Shown here piece by piece: positions 1 through 8,698 of a stretch of DNA of 64,000 bases (its first letter is position 1; each line of letters starts with the position of its first letter). The position numbers were made by a program, and so were the translations under genes. Below the pieces are notes generated by a model. It worked only from the letters and a program-made list of their open reading frames with translations, did not search any database and was not told the origin of the DNA. This stretch comes from JABURQ01 sp029243145. Lineage in GTDB: Bacteria > Planctomycetota > Planctomycetia > Planctomycetales > Planctomycetaceae. The stretch covers positions 1 to 64,000 of the forward strand of contig CBFHYX010000015.1 in NCBI GenBank assembly GCA_965660145.1, written 5' to 3'.

Positions 1-569
1 CGTTCATCCGCCCCGCGAACTTCATTCGTGATGGCGAACCAGAAATCTTCGCACAAATTTCATCCACCAAAACAGCATCATCCTCCTTACACCCCTCTTT
101 CAGGACACGCAATAGCTATCTCTTAAACTCATCTTGCAAACTTGTCTCTACCAGAGTTACCGTTCGGGGTCGCCAACAAGCGGATCGATCTTTGGCAATT
201 TGACTTTTCCATGGCCTGTGTGCAAAGCACATTGGGCATCGCGACAGCTATGAGTCACTTCAAGCTGTTTAAGAATTCGAGGGGAATCACTTCATTTGAG
301 GACTCTTCAGCCCAAATATTGCAACCTCAATGTCATCAGCAACTTGCTCAAGAGTATTCAAGGGTATCGTCAAGAGTATGAGAAGTGTGTGTGTCTGTCT
401 CATACTCTTGAAGACTCTTGAAAGCCTCCGAGACTCAACGAGTTAGAGCGAATTCAAGAGTATGGGATTTTGGACTCTTGAAGCGCAGGCTGTTTCAGAA
501 ACCGACATCACGACAAGCGTTGAGCCTGCCACCCGTTTGATGAGCACCCGAAAGCCGACTCTCGATTCC
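1..569. other. Gene-free stretch with direct and inverted repeats
   Basis: I find no convincing gene here. The short open frames are not conserved-looking and one ends inside a repeat. From about 340 to 480 the sequence is built of variants of CAAGAGTAT in both orientations, including a perfect 14-bp inverted repeat. An 18-bp piece (CAACTTGCTCAAGAGTAT, near 338-355) recurs in reverse orientation near 31540. The stretch lies downstream of glyA, which is transcribed toward it. Confidence 0.6.
340..480. repeat. CAAGAGTAT repeat cluster with inverted repeat
   Basis: Several copies of TCAAGAGTAT or its complement ATACTCTTGA are packed into about 140 bp. Two of them form a perfect inverted repeat: TCAAGAGTATGAGA at about 370-383 and its complement at 398-411, with a 14-nt loop rich in GT. 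A related cluster lies at about 31455-31556. The function is unknown; it could be a terminator-like structure downstream of glyA or a dispersed non-coding repeat. Confidence 0.6.
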
Positions 570-1856
570 TCAGGCGTCAATTCCCGGAACGGGGAACGGC
601 TTGGTGAACTGGGCGATCTCTTCTTTGATGCGGCTGATCGCGTCGTCGTTGTCCGTATTCTTCAAGGCTTCGAGAATCCAGGCTCCGACCTGTTTCATCT
701 CGTCTTCTTTCATGCCGCGAGTTGTGAGGGCGGCTGATCCGATGCGGATACCGCTCGGGTCCATCGGCTTGCGTTGATCGAACGGGATCATGTTCATGTT
801 GACCGTGATGCCAGCTCGGTCGAGAGTTGTTTCGGCAATCTTTCCGGTCAGGTCAATCGCGGTGACATCGCACAACATCAAGTGATTGTCGGTGCCGCCT
901 GATGCGAGACGAATGCCGCCTTCCATCAAGGTTTCTGCCAACACGCGGGCGTTGTTGACGATCTGTTGGCCATATTGTTTGAACTCGGGTTTGAGAGCTT
1001 CTCCGAAACAGACGGCTTTACCGGCGATGATGTGCATGAGCGGTCCACCCTGCATGCCGGGGAACACCGTCTTGTCGAGGGCTTTCGCGTTTTCTGTTTT
1101 GGTTAATACGAAACCACTGCGTGGTCCTCGCAATGTTTTGTGCGAGGTCGAGGTGACGTAATCGGCAACCAACATCGGGTTGTTATGAATCCCGGCAGCG
1201 ACGAGTCCCGCATAGTGGGCCATATCGACCACCAGCTTCGCACCGACTTCGTGAGCGATTTCTGCGAACTTGGCATGATCGATTTCGCGAGGATAGGCAC
1301 TGGCGCCGGCGACGATCAGTTTCGGTTTGTGCTCTTTGGCGAGAGACGCGACTTGATCAAAGTCGATTCGATGATCATCTTCGCGAACTCCATAAGGGAT
1401 GATGTTGTACATCTTGCCCGAGAAATTCACTTTCGAGCCGTGAGTCAGGTGACCGCCATGAGCCAAATTCATGGCGAGGATGGTGTCTCCGGGGGCCAAC
1501 TCAGTGAAGTACACCGCCATATTTGCCGAGCTACCACAGTGAGGCTGGACGTTCGCGTGTTCGGCACCGAACAGTTCACAGGCCCGGTTTCGGGCGACTG
1601 TTTCCACATCGTCAACGAATTCGCATCCGCCATAATAGCGACGACCGGGATATCCTTCGGCATATTTGTTGGTGAGAATTGTGCCGGCGGCTTCCATAAC
1701 GGCTGCCGAGGTGTAGTTTTCGGAGGCGATCAGTTCCAGACCTTCTGCTTGTCGTTTTGACTCTTTTTGCAGAGATCCCCAGATTTCCGGGTCAGATTGT
1801 TGCAAGACGGAAGCAGCGGTGTTTTGATCGATTGTCGACACGTGAAGTTCTCCCAA
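570..1856 (-). CDS. glyA: Serine hydroxymethyltransferase
   Basis: This PLP enzyme interconverts serine and glycine and transfers the one-carbon unit to tetrahydrofolate in the cytoplasm. The 428-residue length is normal for the family. The conserved start of the fold (GLELIASEN near residue 39, YAEGYPGRRYYGG near 65-77) is present. The PLP-binding lysine is K240 in TSTSHKTLRGPRSG; most family members have STTHKTLRGPRGG. The N-terminus begins about 25 residues before the first conserved block, so the ATG at 1856 fits. It stands alone, divergent from the BRCT-MerR protein gene with about 200 bp between them, and no recognisable riboswitch is seen there. Confidence 0.97.
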   Translation of the reverse strand: MGELHVSTIDQNTAASVLQQSDPEIWGSLQKESKRQAEGLELIASENYTSAAVMEAAGTILTNKYAEGYPGRRYYGGCEFVDDVETVARNRACELFGAEHANVQPHCGSSANMAVYFTELAPGDTILAMNLAHGGHLTHGSKVNFSGKMYNIIPYGVREDDHRIDFDQVASLAKEHKPKLIVAGASAYPREIDHAKFAEIAHEVGAKLVVDMAHYAGLVAAGIHNNPMLVADYVTSTSHKTLRGPRSGFVLTKTENAKALDKTVFPGMQGGPLMHIIAGKAVCFGEALKPEFKQYGQQIVNNARVLAETLMEGGIRLASGGTDNHLMLCDVTAIDLTGKIAETTLDRAGITVNMNMIPFDQRKPMDPSGIRIGSAALTTRGMKEDEMKQVGAWILEALKNTDNDDAISRIKEEIAQFTKPFPVPGIDA

Positions 1857-2059
1857 GATGAGCGATCCGGCCGAGATGCAATGCTCGGCGGATATTTCTG
1901 GTCCTCAATGACGGAAAGGTTACGCAAACCGCAATATTCGACGGATTGTGACCTCTTGTAAAACTTTAGTCATCAATCGGCAGAATTGCTACCCATGCCG
2001 CCTCCGAGCCGATATTCTGGAAGGAATTCCAGTCGTCCTCCAAACCCCGAGTTTGTCTG

Positions 2060-3370
2060 ATGTCGGACCTGAATGTTCCCGACCATCTCGATTTTCTGAA
2101 AAGCTCGCCCTGTCTCAAGGGAGAACGAGTGACCTTTACCGGTACGCTCGCTTCGATGACTCATCGTCAAGCTCATGAATTAGTTGAAGAGTACGGCGGC
2201 CAGGCAACACACAGTGTCAGCCGTCAGACAACGATGTTGGTCATCGGTGAAGAAGGTTGGCCTCTCGAAGAGAACGGCCAGATTTCGCAGAAGCTCGGCC
2301 TCGCCGAAGAACTTCAAGCCGCCGGGCAACTGAGAATACTGCACGAATCCAATTGGCTGTATCTGATGGGGATTCAATACAACCGCGATGAAATTCGTCG
2401 GCTCTACACACCCGCCATGTTACAGCAACTGCTCGACATCCCCACGCATACCATTCGTGCCTGGGAACGCGCGGGGTTGATTCGTCCGGTGAGAAAGATT
2501 TATCGGCTTCCGTATTTCGATTTTGAAGAAGTGACCACGGCTCGCAAACTAACCGACATGCTCAAAGCGGGCGTCAGTCGGCAAGAGATCGAAAAGAGTC
2601 TGCAGTCACTTGCCAAGCATGTGGGGGGGATCGACCGACCGTTGGCACAACTGGACATCCTCGAGCGAGATTCACATCTGTTTTATCGCGATCATGCCGG
2701 CTTGCTCGAACCGCGCACCGGACAGCGTGTCTTTGATTTTGAGAAACTGGACGCCGAAGAACACCCCGTTGAAGAACTCGTGGATCGCGAGCAGAATGAT
2801 ATTCTCGCTTTTGAAGTTCCCGATCATCTCCCCGAGCGATTATGGACACCCGAAGACTGGTTCGATGAAGGTTGCCAACAGATGGATGAAGGCGACCTCG
2901 CCGCCGCCATCGAAGCGTTCCGTATGTCGTTGATTGAAGATTACAATTCACCGGTTACGCACTTCCATCTTGCCGAAGCGCTCTATCGGCAGGACAAAGT
3001 TGACGCCGCGTTGGAACGGTATCACGTCGTTGTGGAACTCGATCACAATTACATCGAAGCCTGGACACAAATCGGTTGCTTACATGCCGAGATGCACGAG
3101 TATGAAGAATCACTCGACGCGTTTGATCTCGTGATTCGGATTCATCCCGATTGCCCGGAAGCTCACTGGTTTCGCGGCGACACGCTTCGCGAACTGGGAC
3201 AGATCGAGGACGCGATTGAATCGTGGCGGTCGTATCTCAAATTCGATCAACGTGGCCCGTGGGCTGAGATGGCCCGGCAGTACCTGGATCAATACGCGGG
3301 AGAAGAAGTTCCCTCAGAGGCCCAACCGATAAAGATCGAGAGCACCGACAACGGTGAGACACCGGCTTGA
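2060..3370 (+). CDS. BRCT-MerR-TPR fusion protein, probable regulator
   Basis: This 436-residue protein joins three modules. Residues about 14-108 look like a BRCT domain (GERVTFTGTLASMTHRQA, then YGGQATHSVSRQTTMLVIGE). Residues about 114-185 are a MerR-type winged helix (LYTPAMLQQLLDIPTHTIRAWERAGLI, in which the MerR arginine/tyrosine turn is followed by a wing). Residues about 280-405 contain tetratricopeptide repeats (WFDEGCQQMDEGDLAAAIEAF and two to three more). BRCT domains bind phosphopeptides or DNA ends and MerR domains bind promoter DNA, so a DNA-binding regulator that assembles partners through TPRs is a reasonable inference. No effector-binding cysteines typical of metal MerR proteins are seen. 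The gene is monocistronic, with the ATG at 2060 as the natural start. Confidence 0.8.
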   Translation: MSDLNVPDHLDFLKSSPCLKGERVTFTGTLASMTHRQAHELVEEYGGQATHSVSRQTTMLVIGEEGWPLEENGQISQKLGLAEELQAAGQLRILHESNWLYLMGIQYNRDEIRRLYTPAMLQQLLDIPTHTIRAWERAGLIRPVRKIYRLPYFDFEEVTTARKLTDMLKAGVSRQEIEKSLQSLAKHVGGIDRPLAQLDILERDSHLFYRDHAGLLEPRTGQRVFDFEKLDAEEHPVEELVDREQNDILAFEVPDHLPERLWTPEDWFDEGCQQMDEGDLAAAIEAFRMSLIEDYNSPVTHFHLAEALYRQDKVDAALERYHVVVELDHNYIEAWTQIGCLHAEMHEYEESLDAFDLVIRIHPDCPEAHWFRGDTLRELGQIEDAIESWRSYLKFDQRGPWAEMARQYLDQYAGEEVPSEAQPIKIESTDNGETPA

Positions 3371-3500
3371 AGCTTACGAACGAGCGAACGCTTTGATCTC
3401 ACGCCATTTCAATTCGTGGGGCATCAGGTTCTTCTTCACTGAAACAGCGGCAGCAAGTCCTGCGGCTTCTCCCATCGGCACAGAATTTCCCGTCCTTCCC

Positions 3501-3956
3501 TCACTCCAACCGCGCATAGCCGACCCATTTCCAGGTGGTGGATTGTTTTTGCAGGCTGCAAGACAGTAGCGTGACCCGTTCGCGACAGGCCCAGGCGGGT
3601 AACAGAACCGGAGTGAACTCGGACTCCTCACGAGCACGCATTTTTTCCATCCACTCTAAATCGTGAATGGTGCAACGAGTTCCATCTTCGAAAAGAATCA
3701 AGTTCTGATTAAAGTCGATACGGAACGGCTCGACGACGAGCAAAGATTCTCCGACTTCTCCGAAGCGAGGGCGAATTTCTCGGTGAGACTTACCGACGCG
3801 CCACACTCGTCCGTCACAGACGAGAATACCATCGGCGTGGCCGAGATCGGAGGTCTCCAGATGTGGTTGTGGGACAACGTCCCGCACGATTTCTAGGATT
3901 CCCGTTCGTCGTAACTTGGAACGGTCTCCCTGACTCAGCAGCAGAATTCTTGACAT
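3501..3956 (-). CDS. Hypothetical protein, 151 residues
   Basis: I do not recognise this protein. The likely start is the ATG at 3956 (MSRILLLSQGDRSK); reading further upstream runs through a 9-base G/C homopolymer. It is soluble by appearance, with no signal peptide or membrane segment, alternating beta-strand-like stretches (ILVCDGRVWRVGK, FNQNLILFEDGTRCTIHDL) and a basic, tryptophan-containing C-terminus (KQSTTWKWVGYARLE). Codon use matches the neighbours. It converges on the BRCT-MerR protein gene across a 130-bp gap. No function is offered. Confidence 0.7.
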   Translation of the reverse strand: MSRILLLSQGDRSKLRRTGILEIVRDVVPQPHLETSDLGHADGILVCDGRVWRVGKSHREIRPRFGEVGESLLVVEPFRIDFNQNLILFEDGTRCTIHDLEWMEKMRAREESEFTPVLLPAWACRERVTLLSCSLQKQSTTWKWVGYARLE

Positions 3957-4157
3957 AGTTTTCACCTTGAACGAACAGAGGGGGGGGGATTCGTACAAAA
4001 TGAGTAACGAAGTGGTCTTTCAAGAAAATCGGGATTTTTTAAGCCCGTGTTGGAAATCGGGAAACCCCCGAGGTTCACTGATGTTTGGGGCATTCGTTCA
4101 AGGGTATTTATGACGCCCGGTGCACTTTTCAGGCACATGCCATGACTGAATTGCCTG

Positions 4158-5282
4158 TCACTTTTTAGCGACTCGTTCCGCGTTTCGCAGCACGCGCAGA
4201 ACATTTCCTCCCAGGATTTGGTGGATCTCTTCCTTCCCGTAGCCTCGGTTTAACAATTCCTGCGTGATCCATGGGTAAGTGGAAACATCTTCCAGACCAA
4301 CCGGGAGGCGGGGGACACCATCAAAGTCAGAGCCGATGCCAACATGATAGATCCCCGCAATCTTGATGATGTGCTCAATATGATCGCAGACATCGGCAAG
4401 TGTCCCCAGAGCTTTGGGGTTTTGCTTGAGCGTTTCGGTGGGTGCGATGTAAGCGGAGTAGAAATTGACCATCACAATTCCACCATTTTCGGGGAGCAAT
4501 TTCAGGACATCATCGGGAACATTTCGCGGGTGGTCGGTGAGTGCGCGGGCTGAGGAGTGAGAGAAAATGACCGGGGCTTTGGTAATGCGTAACGCATGTT
4601 TCATCGTTTTGGCGGAAACGTGCGAAAGATCGACGAGCATGCCGAGCTTATTCATCTCTCGAATCACTTCTTCTCCAAATTCGGACAAACCTCCCATCAC
4701 TTCTTCATCAGTCGCAGAATCGGCCCAGGACAAATTTTTGGAATGAGTGAGCGTCATATAGCGGACGCCGAGTTTGTAGTAGCGGTTGAGGTTTTCTAAT
4801 GAGTCTTCGATGCTATAGCCTCCCTCCACTCCTATCATGGAAGCGACTTTCCCGGAGCGAGCAATACGTTCTAGATCATCTGCCGTGGAAACCAGTTCAA
4901 ATGTCTCGGGGTATTGAGACATCATGCGTCGTACGATGGCGATTTGTTCCAACGTCTTGAGGAGTGCATCACCCGTTAATGTCGTTTCCGCGGGAACATA
5001 GACAGACCAGAATTGTCCCTTGAGGCCACCTTGACGCAGACGTGGAATGTCGGTGTGAAATTGAGGCTGTGACTTCGCGATGTCGACGTTCTCGAATGTT
5101 CCACCCGCTTTGTTACGAATTTCCCAAGGGAGATCGTTGTGACCATCAATCAGGAACGCAGAATGATGAATATCCAAGGCTTCAGCGGTGACTGTCGGAG
5201 GTTGGTAAGGGGCCTCCGCAGCACACAAAGATGTCATGAGGATGAGAGGTAGCAAGGCAATCAGCAAAGACGACTTATTCAT
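4158..5282 (-). CDS. Secreted membrane-dipeptidase-like peptidase M19
   Basis: The protein belongs to the M19 renal dipeptidase family of zinc peptidases that cleave dipeptides. The metal site starts with HNDLP (in FLIDGHNDLPWEIR), continues with the bridging glutamate in IGVEGGYS, the histidines in LVDLSHVS and IFSHSSARAL, and the aspartate in GIGSDFDGV. The C-terminal EEIHQILGGNVLRVL is also typical. I chose the ATG at 5282 (374 residues) because it opens with a signal peptide, MNKSSLLIALLPLILMTSLC followed by AAEA; the longer frame to 5411 would overlap the upstream small gene and place the signal internally. It is probably exported to the periplasm. It follows the small membrane protein gene by 82 bp and could be cotranscribed with it. 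Confidence 0.92.
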   Translation of the reverse strand: MNKSSLLIALLPLILMTSLCAAEAPYQPPTVTAEALDIHHSAFLIDGHNDLPWEIRNKAGGTFENVDIAKSQPQFHTDIPRLRQGGLKGQFWSVYVPAETTLTGDALLKTLEQIAIVRRMMSQYPETFELVSTADDLERIARSGKVASMIGVEGGYSIEDSLENLNRYYKLGVRYMTLTHSKNLSWADSATDEEVMGGLSEFGEEVIREMNKLGMLVDLSHVSAKTMKHALRITKAPVIFSHSSARALTDHPRNVPDDVLKLLPENGGIVMVNFYSAYIAPTETLKQNPKALGTLADVCDHIEHIIKIAGIYHVGIGSDFDGVPRLPVGLEDVSTYPWITQELLNRGYGKEEIHQILGGNVLRVLRNAERVAKK

Positions 5283-5364
5283 GCCAGACTCAATTCTCTC
5301 TCGATGGTCGGAGAGGTCTGTTGGTGACCGGTCTGAATTTGTGACCTCGGTCGATTCCAGAGTT

Positions 5365-5622
5365 TTATTCGCCTTGAGCGAAAGTCCACCAAGCGGAGAT
5401 CGACATTGCAATGATAGTGTACAAAAAGAGGGTCGTCAGCATTTTGCCAATGGCGCCTCCAGCCACGGTGTCTTCTGCCGTGAACTGATCGATGTCTGCC
5501 GGTCGGAAGTGATCGTCAAACGGCTCTGCATGTTCCGGCTCTGCGGCGGCAGTTGCCGTGTGATCGCTGACTGAGCTTTCTTCCAATTTTGAATCTTCGT
5601 TGGGTCTGTTTTCTTCGGTCAT
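5365..5622 (-). CDS. Small single-pass membrane protein, 85 residues
   Basis: I do not recognise a family. The first about 55 residues are acidic and hydrophilic (EENRPNEDSKLEESS, then repeats of AEPEHAEPFDDHF), and residues about 58-80 form one transmembrane segment (MLTTLFLYTIIAMSISAWWTF). The ATG at 5622 is preceded at good distance by AGGTGA. It lies between the LmbE deacetylase gene and the dipeptidase gene on the same strand, about 110 bp and 80 bp away. The acidic cytoplasmic tail and C-terminal anchor recall small envelope or transport accessory proteins, but no role can be assigned. Confidence 0.65.
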   Translation of the reverse strand: MTEENRPNEDSKLEESSVSDHTATAAAEPEHAEPFDDHFRPADIDQFTAEDTVAGGAIGKMLTTLFLYTIIAMSISAWWTFAQGE

Positions 5623-5734
5623 GATCAATCACCTGTGACGGAGTTGAGATCGGGTTCACTGCTTGTGAGTTTGGTCGATTTTGGCGAAAATGTCGAGCCT
5701 GATTAGTGACTCCGTCAGGAGAATTTCATCAATT

Positions 5735-6499
5735 TTACTCTTCCAATAGTTCATTTAGGAGGTTGTCGTGTGGATAGGGATGCCCCACATGTTGACGGAA
5801 CGCTTCGCCGTATTGAGTGTTGATTTCTTTCCCTCTTTTGGCGGCCCATCGTTGGCAACCATCCAGATATTCATCGATCCCGTGCTGTTTTCGTAGCCAG
5901 TTTCGTTGAGAATCATGACAAGCCAGCATTTTGAGTTTCAAATCAAATGTCTTCGTGATGTCAACAATGAAGTCTGGCTCGATGGTGTTGCCGAAATAGT
6001 CAATTCCTTCGAGAGAGTCGACATAGTAGAGATGCGGGATGTGATCGTTCGGAGTGGCGGGATCCCATTGGTGTGTGCGGTAATTGGGGACAGAGGCATT
6101 AAAACAAGCATCTTTGACCAAGCGGCTGGTGATTTCGTGATCGCTCATGTAATCAACAGGAGGAGCCGTGATGACGATATCAGGTTCAGCGCGGCGCAAG
6201 AGTTCTGTGACACGTTGTCGGCTGGGATTGTCGTGAGTGATACTCAGATCACGAAATTCGAGGCAGTAAAAATCGGCTCCCAACAGATCGGCAGCGGCTT
6301 TTGCTTCCTTTCGACGAACTTCAGCGATCTCTTCTGGTCCCATTTCTGCCGACCCTCCATCACCGGGTGACATGGTGACGTAGGTAATATGGTGCCCTTT
6401 TTCTTGCAAAAGCGCGAGCGTTCCGGCGCACTGAAACTCAATATCGTCAGGATGTGCATGGATTGCCAGTATTCGGCGTGGTTTCTTGGAAGTTGACAT
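5735..6499 (-). CDS. PIG-L/LmbE family deacetylase
   Basis: The 254-residue protein has the zinc-binding signature AHPDDIEF at about residues 15-22 and the downstream DHEI histidine motif (YMSDHEITSRLVKDAC) of the LmbE fold. Family members remove acetyl groups from N-acetylglucosamine conjugates or related sugars; BshB and MshB of the thiol pathways are examples. Which sugar this one uses cannot be read from the sequence. It is divergently placed (121 bp) from a gene whose product fuses a NagB domain to a second LmbE-like domain, suggesting both act on amino-sugars. There is no signal peptide, so it is cytoplasmic. Confidence 0.9.
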   Translation of the reverse strand: MSTSKKPRRILAIHAHPDDIEFQCAGTLALLQEKGHHITYVTMSPGDGGSAEMGPEEIAEVRRKEAKAAADLLGADFYCLEFRDLSITHDNPSRQRVTELLRRAEPDIVITAPPVDYMSDHEITSRLVKDACFNASVPNYRTHQWDPATPNDHIPHLYYVDSLEGIDYFGNTIEPDFIVDITKTFDLKLKMLACHDSQRNWLRKQHGIDEYLDGCQRWAAKRGKEINTQYGEAFRQHVGHPYPHDNLLNELLEE

Positions 6500-6619
6500 T
6501 GAACTTTCCCCGTTTCAGGAGTTTGATAAAGCCTCTGGATTCTGCGCGTTTAAGTAAAGAACGCCCCGCGCAGTGGTATTAGAATATACTCAAAGCAAAC
6601 ACTTCGAGGAACCTTCACG

Positions 6620-8521
6620 ATGGCGACCGAGACGACTCACTCCCGAACCCGAACGAATCAATCAGGGCCACTTGTGCGTCACACGAAAGTACCGACACTG
6701 GTTTTCGAGAACGCTCGCGATGTCGATAAGCATGTTGCGCTTGTCGTTGAGAGCCTGATTCGGGAACGCAGTTCTGCCGGACAGCCAACGGTTTTGGGCT
6801 TACCCACAGGTTCAACCCCCATCGGTGTTTACCGAGAATTGATCCGTCTGCATCAGGAAGAAGACCTCGATTTCTCGAACGTGATCACGTTCAATCTCGA
6901 TGAATATTGGACTTTGGATCCCGAGTCCATCCACAGTTACAACCGTTGGATGCACGAGACATTTTTCAATCATGTCAATATTCCACCCGAAAATATCCAT
7001 ATCCCCAAAGGCGATCTGGCCAGAAAAGAAATCGATGCTTTTTGTGATGAGTACGAATATCTGATCGAGAAAGCCGGAGGAATCGATCTGCAGTTGCTCG
7101 GCATCGGTCGAACTGGGCATGTTGGATTCAATGAACCTGGCTCGGCTCGAAACTCGGGGACGCGGCTGGTTACGCTCGATCAAAAAACTCGTCTCGACGC
7201 CGCCGCTGGCTTCTTTGGTGAAGAAAATGTTCCTCTTCGAGCAATCACGATGGGGATCGGCACAATTATGTCGGCTCGTAAGATCATCATCATGGCTTTG
7301 GGCGAACATAAAGCCAAGATCGTCTACGATGCCGTCGAAGGTGAAGTGACCGAAAAAATTCCAGCGACATTTTTGCAAGCTCACCCTCAAGCGATTTTCG
7401 CAGTGGACTCTGCTGCTGCGGGAGAACTTACTGCCTCATTACTGCCCTGGGTAGTCGGCCCGGTCGACTGGACCGATTCACTCGAGAAGCGAGCCGTCGT
7501 CTGGTTGTCAGAAGCGATTGAAAAACCACTTTTGAAGCTCGATGAACGTGACTTTATGGATCATCATCTGCATGATCTGATCAAAGAACGTGGTCCCATC
7601 GATTCAATCCGTCAGCGTGTCTTCGATAGTTTACATGAAGGCATTTGCACAACACCCGCGGGAACTGATCGTAAAACTGTGATCTGCTTCTCTCCCCACC
7701 CGGATGACGATGTCATTTCGATGGGGGGAACTCTCATTCGGATTGCCGATCAGGGACACGACACGCAAATTGCCTACATGACCAGCGGTAACATTGCCGT
7801 ATTCGATCACGATGCATTACGTCATATTAATTACGTGCATGAGTTCGAGAAGATATTCGGCGTCGCGAATGAAGAGTGCCATGCCTTATACGAAAAACTT
7901 CGCGAAGAACTCGCCTCCAAACAACCGGGGGATCCCGATTCTGAAGAAGTGCTGAAAATTAAAGCGTTAATTCGGCAAACCGAGGCGACTGCCGGAGCCG
8001 AAACGGCCGGCGTACCTGCGGAGAAACTCCACTTCCTCGACCTTCCCTTCTATCGAACGGGTCAGGTTTCCAAAAACCCAATCGGGGAGGAAGATGTGGA
8101 TATCATTGCCGACCTGCTCCGCACGCAGAATCCCGATCAAATTTACGTGGCAGGAGATCTCTCCGATCCGCACGGCACGCACCGAGTGTGTGCTCAGGCA
8201 ATCATCAAAGCGCTGGAAGTGGTCAAGCAGGAAGGGGTTGAGCCGGTCGTTTGGCTTTATCGAGGAGCTTGGCAAGACTACGAACCGTACGAAATTGAAA
8301 TGGCCGTCCCTATCAGTCCTGAAGTCTCTCTCAAAAAGAAAATGGCGATCTTCAAGCACGAATCCCAGAAGGACCGGGCCTTGTTCCCTGGCAGTGACGA
8401 ACGCGAATTCTGGCTGAGAGCCGAAGAACGGACCAAACAGACCGCTCGGCGTTATAATGCTCTGGGTTTACCAGAGTATTTCGCTCTCGAAGGATTTGTG
8501 CGATATACCGGCCAACTGTAG
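6620..8521 (+). CDS. nagB: Glucosamine-6-phosphate deaminase-LmbE fusion
   Basis: This 633-residue protein has two catalytic-looking domains. Residues about 25-275 are a NagB isomerase-deaminase with LGLPTGSTPIGVYREL, FNLDEYW and GIGRTGHVGFNEPGS, the phosphate-binding, catalytic and active-site motifs that convert glucosamine-6-phosphate to fructose-6-phosphate and ammonia. Residues about 350-600 are PIG-L/LmbE-like, with CFSPHPDDDVISMGGT as the metal motif and DPHGTHRVC later. Similar long NagB proteins are known in Bacteroidetes and planctomycetes. A fusion could deacetylate and deaminate in sequence, but the second domain may have another substrate. GAGGAA about 10 bases before the ATG supports the start. 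Confidence 0.93.
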   Translation: MATETTHSRTRTNQSGPLVRHTKVPTLVFENARDVDKHVALVVESLIRERSSAGQPTVLGLPTGSTPIGVYRELIRLHQEEDLDFSNVITFNLDEYWTLDPESIHSYNRWMHETFFNHVNIPPENIHIPKGDLARKEIDAFCDEYEYLIEKAGGIDLQLLGIGRTGHVGFNEPGSARNSGTRLVTLDQKTRLDAAAGFFGEENVPLRAITMGIGTIMSARKIIIMALGEHKAKIVYDAVEGEVTEKIPATFLQAHPQAIFAVDSAAAGELTASLLPWVVGPVDWTDSLEKRAVVWLSEAIEKPLLKLDERDFMDHHLHDLIKERGPIDSIRQRVFDSLHEGICTTPAGTDRKTVICFSPHPDDDVISMGGTLIRIADQGHDTQIAYMTSGNIAVFDHDALRHINYVHEFEKIFGVANEECHALYEKLREELASKQPGDPDSEEVLKIKALIRQTEATAGAETAGVPAEKLHFLDLPFYRTGQVSKNPIGEEDVDIIADLLRTQNPDQIYVAGDLSDPHGTHRVCAQAIIKALEVVKQEGVEPVVWLYRGAWQDYEPYEIEMAVPISPEVSLKKKMAIFKHESQKDRALFPGSDEREFWLRAEERTKQTARRYNALGLPEYFALEGFVRYTGQL

Positions 8522-8698
8522 GCATTTTAATCTTCTGAGGCTCGCCCTTTTATGTGTGTGATCAGGTTTCTCCCCAGTTCGTCTTCCGCTATTCGGCAGA
8601 ATTTTCTACAACTGCTGCACTAGGGGATCGCACCGAAGTTGCGCTGCGATCTGCCCATATTGACGGACCCCGCAGGACTCTCAAAGGATGGAGAGACA

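Noticed and set aside
142..381. A 79-residue frame in the repeat-rich start
   Set aside because: It ends within CAAGAGTAT repeats and has no recognisable family or ribosome site.
1140..1760. A 206-residue open frame on the plus strand inside glyA
   Set aside because: It is antisense to a strongly conserved gene, with no ribosome site or family; a codon-bias shadow.
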